From: Vibrio mangrovi | Lineage (GTDB): Bacteria > Pseudomonadota > Gammaproteobacteria > Enterobacterales > Vibrionaceae | NCBI RefSeq assembly: GCF_024346955.1 | Contig: NZ_AP024883.1 | Location: forward strand, 1,488,001-1,552,000 | Direction of reading: 5' to 3' | DNA length: 64,000 nt | In this document: positions 33,663-42,823 of the stretch, one piece after another | Layout of the letters: each line of letters begins with the position of its first letter | How positions within the stretch are numbered: position 1 is the first letter of the stretch | Position numbers and translations under genes: made by a program | Notes under the pieces: model-generated | Database searches by the model: none | What the model was told of the DNA's origin: nothing | What the model saw: the letters and a program-made list of their open reading frames with translations, nothing else

Positions 33663-36050
33663 ATGAAATTCAGTGAATCATGGCTGCGTGAGTGGGTGAA
33701 TCCGTCAGTAACCACAGACGAACTTGCTCACCAGATTACAATGGCGGGTCTTGAAGTAGATGATGTGATCGCCGTTGCCGGTACATTTACCGGTGTGAAA
33801 GTCGGACAGGTAGTCGAATGTGCCCAACACCCTGATGCTGACAAACTACGCGTTACAAAAGTTGATGTGGGTGAAGAAGCGTTACTTGATATCGTTTGTG
33901 GTGCACCAAACTGCCGTCAGGGGCTAAAAGTTGCGGTTGCTACGGTTGGTGCAGTTTTGCCGGGTGATTTTAAGATCAAGAAAGCAAAACTGCGTGGTCA
34001 GCCGTCTCACGGCATGTTGTGTTCATTCTCGGAGCTTGGCATCGATGTTGAGTCAAACGGAATTATGGAACTGCCCGCTGATGCCCCACTGGGAATGGAC
34101 TTTCGTGAGTTCCTTAAATTAGATGATATGACGATTGATGTCGACTTGACGTCAAATCGTGCCGATTGTTTCAGTCTGCGTGGTCTGGCCCGTGAAGTCG
34201 GAGCCTTAAACCGAATGGATGTTACGGAACCGGTCATTCAGCCTGTTGAACCTTCAACTGATGCTCTGATTTCTATTGAAGTCAAAGCACCTGATGCGTG
34301 TCCCCGCTATCTTGGTCGTATTGTAAAAAATGTGAACATTGATGCTCAAACACCATTGTGGATGCAGGAAAAACTTCGCCGGAGCGGATTACGTTCCATC
34401 GATCCGATTGTCGATGTGACTAACTATGTCATGTTGGAACAGGGACAGCCAATGCATGCATTTGATCTGGCGAAGATTGATGGTGGCATTGTTGTCCGGA
34501 TGGCAGAACAGAATGAAAAACTGACGCTGCTGGATGGTACTGAAGCAACGCTGAATAGTGATACTTTGGTGATTGCCGATCATCATAAAGCTTTGGCAAT
34601 TGCTGGTGTCTTTGGTGGTGAAGGTTCCGGTGTCAATGAACAAACCCGGGATATTTTACTGGAGTGTGCATTTTTTGCGCCGGACAGTATCCGTGGGCGG
34701 GCGAGAAGCTACGGTCTGCATACTGATTCTTCCATGCGTTATGAACGCGGAGTTGATTATGCGTTACAAACCCGCGCAATGGAGCGTGCTACTGAATTGC
34801 TGGTGAGCATCTGTGGCGGTGAAGCAGCGTCTGTTGTTGTGGCTGAGTCTGAGCAATACCTGCCTCAGCCGGGAACAGTTACACTCCGTCGTGAAAAGCT
34901 CGACCGTTTACTGGGACACTTTATCGCTGATGAAGACGTCGTTGAAATTCTGACTCGTTTAGGAATGGAAGTTGCTGTCATTGATGGTGGCTGGACGGCT
35001 GTGGCACCGACATGGCGTTTCGATATTGCCATTGAGCAGGACCTGATTGAAGAAATTGGCCGTATGTATGGTTATGACAATATCCCACTTCAGGCTCCAC
35101 AGGCTGCACTTACCATGAACCTGCACAAAGAGGCTGACTTATCGCTGAAACGTGTCCGTGATTTGTTAGTTGACCGTGGTTATCACGAAGCAATTACCTA
35201 TAGTTTTGTTGAGCTGGAGCAACAGAAACTGATCGTTCCTGATGTAGAACCGTTGGTATTGCCAAATCCTATTTCTGCGGATATGTCAGCAATGCGGTTG
35301 GGATTGATTCAGGGATTGTTAAATACGGTTGTACATAATCAGAAGCGCCAGCAACCTCGTGTTCGTTTATTTGAGCATGGCTTGCGTTTTATTCCTGATC
35401 AGCTGGCCGATCAGGGTATCCGTCAGGAAGCGATGATTGCGGGTGTGATTGCCGGAACTCAGGGTGAAGAACATTGGGATCTGGAAAGCCGAACCGTTGA
35501 TTTCTTTGACGCGAAAGGTGATGTGGAAGCAGTTCTTGAGCTGACATCAAACCCGAATGCGTATTCATTCTCTGCTGCCAGACACCCGGCATTACATCCG
35601 GGACAGACAGCCGCTGTGTATTATGAAGGCCGTCAGATTGGTATCATTGGTACGGTTCATCCGGAAATTGAGCGCAAGTTTGGCCTGAATGGTAAAACGG
35701 TTGTGTTTGAGATCGAGTGGAGTGGACTAAATCAACGTTTGATTCCAGAAATCGCATCGGTTTCAAAATTCCCTGCGAACCGCCGTGACATTGCTTTGGT
35801 TGTTGATCAGAACGTGACATCCGGAGAAGTGGTCGCAGCTTGCTCTCAGGCTGGTGGGCAGTTGCTTCAGGAAGCGAAGCTTTTTGATGTTTACGTTGGA
35901 AAAGGTGTTGAAGATGGGAAGAAGAGCCTTGCCATTGCTTTGACATTACAGTCAGTCGAGAGAACTCTGGAAGAAGCTGAAATTTCTGCTGCAGTTAGTG
36001 AAATTGTTGCTGTAGTCTCTGAAAAATATGGTGCAGTCCTTCGTGACTAA
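33663..36050 (+). CDS. pheT: Phenylalanyl-tRNA synthetase beta subunit
   Basis: Beta subunit, 795 residues, identical in length to E. coli. N-terminal tRNA-binding EMAP-like domain (VGQVVECAQHPDADKLRV), B3/4 editing domain, B5 domain, catalytic-like fold and a C-terminal ferredoxin-like anticodon-binding domain (SKFPANRRDIALVVDQNV). Followed by a strong terminator, so ihfA is not simply its downstream partner here. Confidence 0.98.
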   Translation: MKFSESWLREWVNPSVTTDELAHQITMAGLEVDDVIAVAGTFTGVKVGQVVECAQHPDADKLRVTKVDVGEEALLDIVCGAPNCRQGLKVAVATVGAVLPGDFKIKKAKLRGQPSHGMLCSFSELGIDVESNGIMELPADAPLGMDFREFLKLDDMTIDVDLTSNRADCFSLRGLAREVGALNRMDVTEPVIQPVEPSTDALISIEVKAPDACPRYLGRIVKNVNIDAQTPLWMQEKLRRSGLRSIDPIVDVTNYVMLEQGQPMHAFDLAKIDGGIVVRMAEQNEKLTLLDGTEATLNSDTLVIADHHKALAIAGVFGGEGSGVNEQTRDILLECAFFAPDSIRGRARSYGLHTDSSMRYERGVDYALQTRAMERATELLVSICGGEAASVVVAESEQYLPQPGTVTLRREKLDRLLGHFIADEDVVEILTRLGMEVAVIDGGWTAVAPTWRFDIAIEQDLIEEIGRMYGYDNIPLQAPQAALTMNLHKEADLSLKRVRDLLVDRGYHEAITYSFVELEQQKLIVPDVEPLVLPNPISADMSAMRLGLIQGLLNTVVHNQKRQQPRVRLFEHGLRFIPDQLADQGIRQEAMIAGVIAGTQGEEHWDLESRTVDFFDAKGDVEAVLELTSNPNAYSFSAARHPALHPGQTAAVYYEGRQIGIIGTVHPEIERKFGLNGKTVVFEIEWSGLNQRLIPEIASVSKFPANRRDIALVVDQNVTSGEVVAACSQAGGQLLQEAKLFDVYVGKGVEDGKKSLAIALTLQSVERTLEEAEISAAVSEIVAVVSEKYGAVLRD

Positions 36051-36070
36051 GTCCTTTGATTGAGTGACTA

Positions 36071-36107
36071 AACAGGCTGATGTGATACACATCAGCCTGT
36101 TTTTTTA
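36071..36107 (+). terminator. Strong terminator of pheST
   Basis: Perfect 14-bp stem from AACAGGCTGATGTG and its complement with a 3-nt loop ATA, followed by a run of T. It lies 20 bp after the pheT stop. Confidence 0.95.
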
Positions 36108-36456
36108 TGGTGAGGATAAATATTTAGACCTGATGGACAAACATATTTGATCTTCTGGCGTAATTTTGACATTATTATGATAATAATCAAATAGTTATGA
36201 AATAACTTTCTGTTGAATACTCTCGATTTTTTCGATTGAATAATCAATTGTCTGTGGATGAAATGTGATGTTCTCCCACAATCCTTACGATTAGAGTGTT
36301 TATTTTACAAGCGATTTAATAAAAAAGTTGGCGTAAATCAGAAGGTTGGCATACACTATTTACAATAAAGCCGATATGTTGTTGATTGGCTGAGTAAAAA
36401 TGCTTTGGTGCTGTCATATCGACAGTAAGGTTCAATATAGCTTTGAGGGAAGTTTT
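36108..36456 (+). other. AT-rich region before ihfA, probable promoter region
   Basis: About 350 bp without a gene. A TTGACA at 36166-36171 overlaps a perfect 7-bp dyad (ATTATTA-TGA-TAATAAT, 36171-36187), but there is no good -10 at the right distance. Because a strong terminator lies upstream, the ihfA promoter must be in here; I cannot place it. Confidence 0.5.
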
Positions 36457-36756
36457 ATGGCGCTCACAAAGGCCGATTTGGCTGAAAACCTGTTCGAAAA
36501 GCTTGAGTTTAGTAAACGGGATGCCAAGGAAACGGTTGAAGCATTTTTTGAGGAAATCCGTAAAGCTCTGGAAAATGGCGAGCAGGTAAAACTGTCTGGC
36601 TTTGGTAATTTTGACCTGAGAGACAAGAACGAGCGTCCTGGTCGAAATCCAAAAACCGGTGAGGATATTCCGATTACTGCAAGACGTGTTGTCACATTCC
36701 GCCCGGGCCAGAAACTGAAAGCCCGCGTCGAAAATATAGAACCGAACGAAGAGTAA
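36457..36756 (+). CDS. ihfA: Integration host factor alpha subunit
   Basis: DNA-bending HU-family protein, 99 residues, same as E. coli. The ATG at 36457 with GAGGG upstream gives MALTKADLAENLFEKLEFS; the frame from 36400 is longer but non-homologous. The beta-arm with the intercalating proline is in ERPGRNPKTGEDIPITARRV, the family signature. Confidence 0.98.
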   Translation: MALTKADLAENLFEKLEFSKRDAKETVEAFFEEIRKALENGEQVKLSGFGNFDLRDKNERPGRNPKTGEDIPITARRVVTFRPGQKLKARVENIEPNEE

Positions 36757-36901
36757 TGAGTGATACATGAAGGTGTACAGGCGGTACGCTTTCATTGATG
36801 AATCTTATATTCTTTCCGGCTTCTAGCCTTTTGCCACTGATAAACAGTTCTACTGTAGACCTGTTCCAGTGGCTATTGTTTTTATATCAGAGAAGTTCTT
36901 C

Positions 36902-37546
36902 ATGGATAAAGATTTCTGGCTCACAAAGTGGGCTTCAAATCGTATTGGTTTTCATTCGACTGATGTTAATCCGTTGTTGATAGAATACTGGCCTGCATTG
37001 TCACCAAAGGGAGATGAGCATGTTCTTGTTCCCTTATGTGGAAAGAGTGAAGATCTCGTCTGGCTGGCGTCGAAACACCAAAAAGTCATTGGTGTGGAAC
37101 TCAGTGAAATTGCTGTCAGGGCTTTTTTTGCCGAGCACTTTTACCTACCGTTAGTGACACATATTGATTCATCTCATGTGTATTATGAATTTGACGAGCT
37201 AGAAATCTATCAGGGTGATGTATTCACAGCTCCACTTAGTGGCGTCGATCTGATTTATGATCGGGCGGCATTGGTGTCAATTGCTCCATCCCAGAGATAT
37301 GCATATGCCCAGCGGTTATGTTCGTTGCTGAAACCGGGTGGAAGGATTCTTCTGATTACGGTAGATTATGTACAGGATGAATTAGCCGGACCACCGTTTA
37401 GTGTTGACGCTGAACAGGTACAACAACTATTTCCGGGGATGAAAACAATGTTACTTTGTCGTCAGGAAGCGGATCAGCATCATCCGAAGATTGCCAGACA
37501 AAATCTTACCCGATTTGCCGATGAAGTCTGGCTTATTGAAGCCTAG
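36902..37546 (+). CDS. tpm: Thiopurine S-methyltransferase family protein
   Basis: SAM-dependent methyltransferase of the TPMT family; bacterial members methylate thiopurines and also selenium or tellurium compounds. 214 residues starting MDKDFWLTKWASNRIGFHS at 36902 (the frame begins at 36869). Motifs: VLVPLCGKSEDLVWLA, VIGVELSEIAV and IYDRAALVSIAP. Own terminator downstream. Confidence 0.93.
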   Translation: MDKDFWLTKWASNRIGFHSTDVNPLLIEYWPALSPKGDEHVLVPLCGKSEDLVWLASKHQKVIGVELSEIAVRAFFAEHFYLPLVTHIDSSHVYYEFDELEIYQGDVFTAPLSGVDLIYDRAALVSIAPSQRYAYAQRLCSLLKPGGRILLITVDYVQDELAGPPFSVDAEQVQQLFPGMKTMLLCRQEADQHHPKIARQNLTRFADEVWLIEA

Positions 37547-37567
37547 AGCATGTTGGTTGAAATGATA

Positions 37568-37602
37568 AAGGCCAGGTTATAAAGACCCGGCCTGTTTTTA
37601 TT
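37568..37602 (+). terminator. Terminator after tpm
   Basis: Imperfect stem AGGCCAGGT/ACCCGGCCT (one mismatch) with a 7-nt loop, followed by GTTTTTA. About 20 bp after the tpm stop. Confidence 0.75.
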
Positions 37603-37659
37603 CTGCCATCATGTTTCATTTCTATTGTATTGTGGCTTTATACTGGCAGATTCATTGTC

Positions 37660-38835
37660 TTAGTAATGAATGATAATCTGACGGGCACATGCCAGAGCTG
37701 CTTCTTTGGCCTGCTCTACGTTTTCTCCTGTAGCCAGAGTTACTCCGAGTCTTCTTCTTCCTCCGATTTCTGGTTTAGCAAACAGGCGAAGTTGTGTTCC
37801 CGGTACAGTCAGTGCTGCTGCCAGACCGTCAAAACGAATATTGTCAGATGTTCCCTGACCAAGTAAAGCAACTGAAGCTGCCGGTTGATATTGAACGATC
37901 TGCTGAACCGGTAATCCGGTAAATGCGCGTACGTGCAGGGCAAATTCGGATAGGTTCTGAGAAGCCAGAGTAACCAGTCCTGTATCATGTGGACGTGGAG
38001 ACACTTCGTTGAAGATGACTTGATCACCTTTTACAAATAGCTCAACACCGAAGATTCCGTATCCGCCGAGTGCTGTGACGACTTTACCTGCAACTTCTTG
38101 TGCATTTTTCAGTGCTGTTTCAGACATGGCCTGAGGCTGCCAGGATTCCCGGTAGTCACCATCTTCCTGACGGTGTCCTATTGGTGCACAGAAATGGATA
38201 CCATCGACGGCACTGACAGTTAACTGGGTAATCTCATAGTCAAAGTCAATAAAGCCTTCCACGATAACTCTTCCGGCACCAGTTCTGCCACCTTCCTGTG
38301 CATAGTCCCAGGCTTTATCGATATCCTGTTCTGATTTGATGACACTTTGGCCTTTACCAGAAGAACTCATGACCGGTTTGACGACGCATGGAAGTCCCAC
38401 TTCTGCAATAGCATCCCGGAAACTATCGTAGTTATCAGCAAAACGATAGGGTGAGGTCGTCAAAGATAATGTCTCAGCAGCCAGGCGGCGGATCCCTTCA
38501 CGATTCATGGTCAGTTGGGTTGCTTTGGCTGTTGGTACGATGTTGATGCCTTCAGCTTCCATCTCAACAAGTGTTGCCGTTGCAATTGCCTCAACTTCGG
38601 GAACCACATAGTCGGGTTTTTCCAGCTCAATCACTTTACGTAGTGCATCACCATCCAGCATATTGAACACATGGCAACGATGAGCAACCTGCATTGCCGG
38701 TGCATTAGCGTATCGGTCACAAGCAATGACTTCCAGCCCCAGCCGCTGGCACTCGATAGCGACTTCCTTGCCCAGCTCTCCGGAGCCAAGTAGCAGAACT
38801 CGTGTTGCACTTTCTCTTGTCGCTGTCCCCAACAT
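37660..38835 (-). CDS. purT: Formate-dependent phosphoribosylglycinamide formyltransferase 2
   Basis: ATP-grasp enzyme making formyl-GAR from GAR, formate and ATP in purine synthesis. 391 residues (E. coli 392). N-terminal GSGELGKEVAIECQRLGLEV, P-loop-like VKPVMSSSGKGQSVI, and metal-binding VIFNEVSPRPHDTG. A perfect PurR operator lies about 53 bp upstream of the start codon, so it is almost certainly repressed by the PurR encoded at 6527-7537. Confidence 0.98.
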   Translation of the reverse strand: MLGTATRESATRVLLLGSGELGKEVAIECQRLGLEVIACDRYANAPAMQVAHRCHVFNMLDGDALRKVIELEKPDYVVPEVEAIATATLVEMEAEGINIVPTAKATQLTMNREGIRRLAAETLSLTTSPYRFADNYDSFRDAIAEVGLPCVVKPVMSSSGKGQSVIKSEQDIDKAWDYAQEGGRTGAGRVIVEGFIDFDYEITQLTVSAVDGIHFCAPIGHRQEDGDYRESWQPQAMSETALKNAQEVAGKVVTALGGYGIFGVELFVKGDQVIFNEVSPRPHDTGLVTLASQNLSEFALHVRAFTGLPVQQIVQYQPAASVALLGQGTSDNIRFDGLAAALTVPGTQLRLFAKPEIGGRRRLGVTLATGENVEQAKEAALACARQIIIHY

Positions 38836-38887
38836 TATCTGATTTCCTCATTTCATTATGAAAACTGCGGCAATCATACTGGAATCG

Positions 38888-38917
38888 CCCCAAAAAGCAA
38901 ACGTTTGCTTTTTGGGG
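38888..38917. promoter_or_regulatory. PurR operator before purT (perfect 30-bp palindrome)
   Basis: The core AAGCAAACGTTTGCTT (38895-38910) matches the PurR box, and symmetry continues outward through AAA/TTT and CCCC/GGGG so that all 30 bases (centre between 38902 and 38903) form a perfect palindrome. Located 53 bp upstream of the purT start. Confidence 0.93.
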
Positions 38918-38925
38918 AGGTTAAA

Positions 38926-38948
38926 CATGAGAAGGGGGATTTCTCATG
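38926..38948 (-). terminator. Probable terminator of cdd
   Basis: Eight-base-pair perfect stem CATGAGAA/TTCTCATG with a 7-nt loop, 30 bp after the cdd stop on the minus strand, followed by TTTAA. The T tract is short, so efficiency may be moderate. Confidence 0.6.
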
Positions 38949-38978
38949 AATTATTAACTGGTTATGTTCAGAAGAATC

Positions 38979-39866
38979 TTATATTTGAATATATTCCAGT
39001 TGTATATTGGGGTCGATTTTTTGCAGGGTTGAACGGGTATCGTCCAGATGGGTTATCTTTCCGCTTTTCGTTTCGGCAAGGACAACACGTTTGATGTCAT
39101 TAAATGCAGAGCCATGCATTCTGAGTTGTACCAGCGCGACCTGAAGTGGGGGAAGGCTGGGATTGAAAGCCGCATTTTCGGCATAGGCACCTAAAGAAAC
39201 TCTCTGGTCCGTAAGTTCTATGGCGATACCACTAAAAGTATTGCTATATGGAGCATAGCTTTTGTTTAATGCTTTAATTGCTTCCTGTTTTAACGGATCT
39301 GAATATTCTGCATGGACTTGATGTGATTGTTCCCCCATCAAACCGGTCTGGATTCCCAGATCTAATGGTCCGAATGCCTCAGGAAGATAGTCATGCAATT
39401 TTTTAGCTTCTTTGCCGGGCAGTGTAATATGTAATGTGTCTGCGCCTGAGAGTTCATTCATAAACTGGCGGCAATGACCACAGGGTGGAGTATCGATGAT
39501 GATGTCGGTCAGCCTTTTTTCTCCGGCCATCCAGGCATGAACGATTGCTGCCTGTTCCGCATGAATGGTTTGCCCTAGTTGCACGTTAGAGAACTCAATG
39601 TTGGCACCAAAGTACAGCGCCCCGGATTCTCCGAGGACAATCGCTCCGACCCGAAAATCTGAAATCGGTGTATATGCATAAGCAGCAGCCAGCGGTAGCA
39701 GATGCTGAGCGAGTGTCTGTGTGTCCATATCGGTACTGTGGGTCAGCTGCTCGACTTGTTGTGAGGTGAAGTAGGCAGAAAAGCTCGGATCTATGATGAT
39801 ATTCTCGACTTGCTTAGCCAGAGTGGCGGGAAACTGACTGAGAACAGTGAGTAAGTCTTGGGTCAT
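38979..39866 (-). CDS. cdd: Cytidine deaminase
   Basis: Deaminates cytidine and deoxycytidine to uridines; homodimeric E. coli-type enzyme of 295 residues (E. coli 294). Catalytic zinc motif HAEQAAI with the glutamate, and PPCGHCRQF with the two cysteines. The C-terminal half is the degenerate second deaminase domain typical of this form. A good CRP site lies about 110 bp upstream, in line with CRP/CytR control known for E. coli cdd. Confidence 0.97.
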   Translation of the reverse strand: MTQDLLTVLSQFPATLAKQVENIIIDPSFSAYFTSQQVEQLTHSTDMDTQTLAQHLLPLAAAYAYTPISDFRVGAIVLGESGALYFGANIEFSNVQLGQTIHAEQAAIVHAWMAGEKRLTDIIIDTPPCGHCRQFMNELSGADTLHITLPGKEAKKLHDYLPEAFGPLDLGIQTGLMGEQSHQVHAEYSDPLKQEAIKALNKSYAPYSNTFSGIAIELTDQRVSLGAYAENAAFNPSLPPLQVALVQLRMHGSAFNDIKRVVLAETKSGKITHLDDTRSTLQKIDPNIQLEYIQI

Positions 39867-39976
39867 ATTTTCATCTCTTTCACAACTTCAGGTATTTCAT
39901 ACTAGCGTAGTTTGATTAATTTGTTGTGACTAAATTCTTATTATGCGACCAATAATTGTTTCAGTTTCATTAATAT

Positions 39977-39992
39977 TGTGATTTATATCACC
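39977..39992. promoter_or_regulatory. Predicted CRP site upstream of cdd
   Basis: TGTGA-N6-TCACC (39977-39992) matches the CRP consensus in nine of ten core bases. It partly overlaps a perfect 12-bp palindrome CACCATATGGTG (39989-40000). Confidence 0.6.
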
Positions 39993-40046
39993 ATATGGTG
40001 GGTGATAATAAATTCTATTATCAGTATGCGGTGTAACTTTATCCGG

Positions 40047-40079
40047 AAAACCGGAATACGACACGCAGACGTATTCCGG
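40047..40079 (-). terminator. Terminator of the Svx-like gene
   Basis: Ten-base-pair perfect stem CCGGAATACG/CGTATTCCGG with a 9-nt loop; on the minus strand it is followed by TTTTCC. It lies 37 bp past the stop of the metalloprotein gene. Confidence 0.8.
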
Positions 40080-40115
40080 GATACTTCTATCTATTTATCA
40101 CTACGGTTTCAGCGA

Positions 40116-41930
40116 CTAATTCCGCCACTGATAAGGAGGCATCACAGTGACTTCGTTGACACTGTTGACTCCATTCCAGTTGTCATTCACCAGTCCGTAG
40201 AATGTGTTGTAAGATTTACTTGTGTAGTACTCTAAATCTCCAAGCAGGCGGACATTGCCACTGGCACTCTGATTATCGGAGAACCATCCCATCGGATAAA
40301 ACGTTGATTCGACAACTGCATTGTCCCGAACATGGAACTGGCGTCCCCACATATAGTTGTTCGGAGCAACCCCAATCAGACTCATGGCACCGACAGTACT
40401 ATTACCGGAAACAGTTCCATTCACAACCGTGGCATGATCAACGATTCGTGCATTACCTGAGACATTTCCTCCCAATACTTTGGCATAAGGGCCGACATAA
40501 ACACTTGATGGTGTACCATTAACAGCACATCCGCCGCCATATGGATGCCGAACGGTACCGTTAGGGCAGGCGTCTCTGTTGCCATTCCGGAAGCCTGCCG
40601 GCCAGGCGCCCTGCATCTGTACCATATATGGATAACGGTAGATAGAAGGATATGGTGTGCCGTCAGATGTTCCTTCCCAGGTAATTTTTTGGTACTGGGT
40701 TGGCGCAGCAAGAACGACCAGATAAAGCTCTTCGTTGGAATTAACGGCAAAGCTTAATTGACCATCAGTACCACTTTTCAGTTCACTGTAACGGGGACGA
40801 GACAGACTGCTGTCGGTCGCTACCAGACCCCAGCGCCACCCTGAATTTGCACCGGACTGGGCGACACCACGAAATGTAATGGTTACATTTCTTGTGTTTG
40901 CTTCAGGATAGAGACGAATGACATTATAACCCCAACGCTGTGGTGCCCAGTGGTAAGGTGAAACAAAACGGTGATTGCCCTGCCACTGATTATCCATAGA
41001 TTCCAGCTGTGTCAGGCGTAACCGGCGATGGGTATTGTTGCCTGGATCCTGATCAATGGCACCATAAGTGGAGCGGAACAGTGAACCTTTATTACTGCCA
41101 TCCGGATTTCGGTAATCCCAGGTAACATTGTGCATTGCCCATTCACCGAACAGATCATTTAACTGTTCGATATTCCAGTTCTGGTTATACATGAGCTTTG
41201 TCCAGGGATCACGCCAGCCATATGGTGCGTCTTTTGTCCACATATTGTTGACGACTTCATGACCAAACTTATCTTTGAGGTACTCGAAGAATTGCCAGTT
41301 ACAGTAACGGTCCCGGGTGTTGCCATAATGCAGATGAGGGGCATTGGCCAGCATTTCACTGCAATGGAGATTGGTCGGGAAGACCTGATGAGCCATCCAG
41401 TTGGCATGACTTTCATAAATCCAGCATGCGACGCCACCACATTCAGGGAATGCCGGTGTTAGAGACTGAACGCCATGTGCGAATTCGTGAGCAAGTCCCC
41501 AGCCGTCTGCTGCTGTTCCGGGGCCGACCCACATGCCCATATTACTATGACCATTGCTATACCAGCCACCGCCGGACAGACCATAGTTATTACCAAAATG
41601 GATACCCGCTTTGTATTTTGCTGACGAGTTACAGTAAGGTTCCTGAAAATTGACTGTGTCGCCGAAGTAGATGTCCCAGATACTTTCCAGCGTATTCAAC
41701 GCATTCCAGGCTTGGGACTGATTGATGTTCGTGCCGTCAGCCCAGTAAGTGGCAAAGTGTGCACTTTCTATTCTGAGCGGTGAACCGTCGGTTCCGGTGG
41801 CAGCTGGAGCAACCCAGTTACCGGCGACACACGACTGGGCGGCATTCACATTACTGGCAGAAGCCAGCAACATCAGGGTGAGACCCAGCATACTGACGAT
41901 GTTAACTATATTGTATTTCTTATATTTCAT
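40116..41930 (-). CDS. Secreted Svx/AvrXca-type metalloprotein
   Basis: A 604-residue secreted protein with a signal peptide cleaved near ASNVNA-A. It resembles Svx of Pectobacterium and AvrXca of Xanthomonas, plant-related virulence/avirulence proteins secreted by the type II system. The zinc-protease motif HEFAH is at residues 148-152, with a possible third ligand at E173 in IYESHANW. The C-terminal part (about 480-560) has beta-helix-like repeats (VYVGPYAKVLGGNVSGNARI and following). Stand-alone gene with its own terminator. Protease activity and host target are inferred, not shown. The ribosome-binding site is GAGGA, 9 nt before the ATG. Confidence 0.82.
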   Translation of the reverse strand: MKYKKYNIVNIVSMLGLTLMLLASASNVNAAQSCVAGNWVAPAATGTDGSPLRIESAHFATYWADGTNINQSQAWNALNTLESIWDIYFGDTVNFQEPYCNSSAKYKAGIHFGNNYGLSGGGWYSNGHSNMGMWVGPGTAADGWGLAHEFAHGVQSLTPAFPECGGVACWIYESHANWMAHQVFPTNLHCSEMLANAPHLHYGNTRDRYCNWQFFEYLKDKFGHEVVNNMWTKDAPYGWRDPWTKLMYNQNWNIEQLNDLFGEWAMHNVTWDYRNPDGSNKGSLFRSTYGAIDQDPGNNTHRRLRLTQLESMDNQWQGNHRFVSPYHWAPQRWGYNVIRLYPEANTRNVTITFRGVAQSGANSGWRWGLVATDSSLSRPRYSELKSGTDGQLSFAVNSNEELYLVVLAAPTQYQKITWEGTSDGTPYPSIYRYPYMVQMQGAWPAGFRNGNRDACPNGTVRHPYGGGCAVNGTPSSVYVGPYAKVLGGNVSGNARIVDHATVVNGTVSGNSTVGAMSLIGVAPNNYMWGRQFHVRDNAVVESTFYPMGWFSDNQSASGNVRLLGDLEYYTSKSYNTFYGLVNDNWNGVNSVNEVTVMPPYQWRN

Positions 41931-42133
41931 TTCGTATTATCCTCATGAATGAGTTCATGATGATTATATGAAACAAGATGCTTTTGATTGATTTGTTTTT
42001 GTACGTTTTTTGATCTACCCCTAATCTTTTTTTACAGTATGGATACTGTATTTAAAATATTCATTTATCGTATCGCATCAATTAGATATGACAGTACATT
42101 ATCGGTTAGTTTGTCAATAACTACATCTGCATA

Positions 42134-42811
42134 TTACTGACTACACCATAATGCGAAGACATATGCCAACGGTGCCAGTACAGAAGTAATAATACCGCAG
42201 AGAACCAGAGCAAGAGAGCTGAATGCTGCATCTCTGGGATCATTTTCTACACAGCTTGCTGTCCCCAAGGCGTGAGAGACACTTCCCATCGTGAGCCCTT
42301 TTGCGATCGGATGGGTGATATTCAGAAACCGGTAAATCGGGTATGCGAAAATAGCGCCGAACAGGCCGACAATCAGGACTAAAATCGCAGCAATTGACGG
42401 TTCTCCTCCCAGATTACTGGTGATTTCCATCGCAATCGGTGTGGTGACTGATTTTGCCAGCAAAGCGGCAATGAGAGGCATATCCGCATGAAATAATATC
42501 GCAATCAGCGCTGTCGTGAGCATAGACATTACACTGCCAAAAACACAGGCAAACAGGATGATTCGCCATTTGGCCCGAATTTGTGGTAATTGCTCATAAA
42601 GTGGGTAGGCGAGAGCAACGACAGCGGGTTGTAGTAAAAAGTTGACCCACTGATTGTCTGCTGCATAGGTTTGATAAGGAACGTGAAAATAGATCAGGAT
42701 ACCGATAAGAATTGCCACACAAATCAGTAGAGGATTCGCAAGCGGTGTCTGGCATTTTTGGCACAGCCAGCGGACGGCAAAAAAGATAGCAATAGTAATA
42801 AAAAGCCACAT
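42134..42811 (-). CDS. LrgB/CidB-family membrane protein (YohK-like)
   Basis: A 225-residue polytopic protein. The C-terminal motif AKSVTTPIAMEITSNLGG and GSVSHALGTASCVENDP are signatures of the LrgB family (E. coli YohK, 231). Partner of the LrgA-like protein encoded 12 bp upstream. The pair is linked to murein hydrolase control or to export of small metabolites in other bacteria; the role here is unknown. Confidence 0.9.
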   Translation of the reverse strand: MWLFITIAIFFAVRWLCQKCQTPLANPLLICVAILIGILIYFHVPYQTYAADNQWVNFLLQPAVVALAYPLYEQLPQIRAKWRIILFACVFGSVMSMLTTALIAILFHADMPLIAALLAKSVTTPIAMEITSNLGGEPSIAAILVLIVGLFGAIFAYPIYRFLNITHPIAKGLTMGSVSHALGTASCVENDPRDAAFSSLALVLCGIITSVLAPLAYVFALWCSQ

Positions 42812-42823
42812 TTGTGATATTCC

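Noticed and set aside
36345..36365. GTTGGCATAC before ihfA, the same ten bases as in the sigma-54 promoter at 57930
   Set aside because: The required GC ten bases after GG is missing (TT instead), so it is not a sigma-54 promoter.
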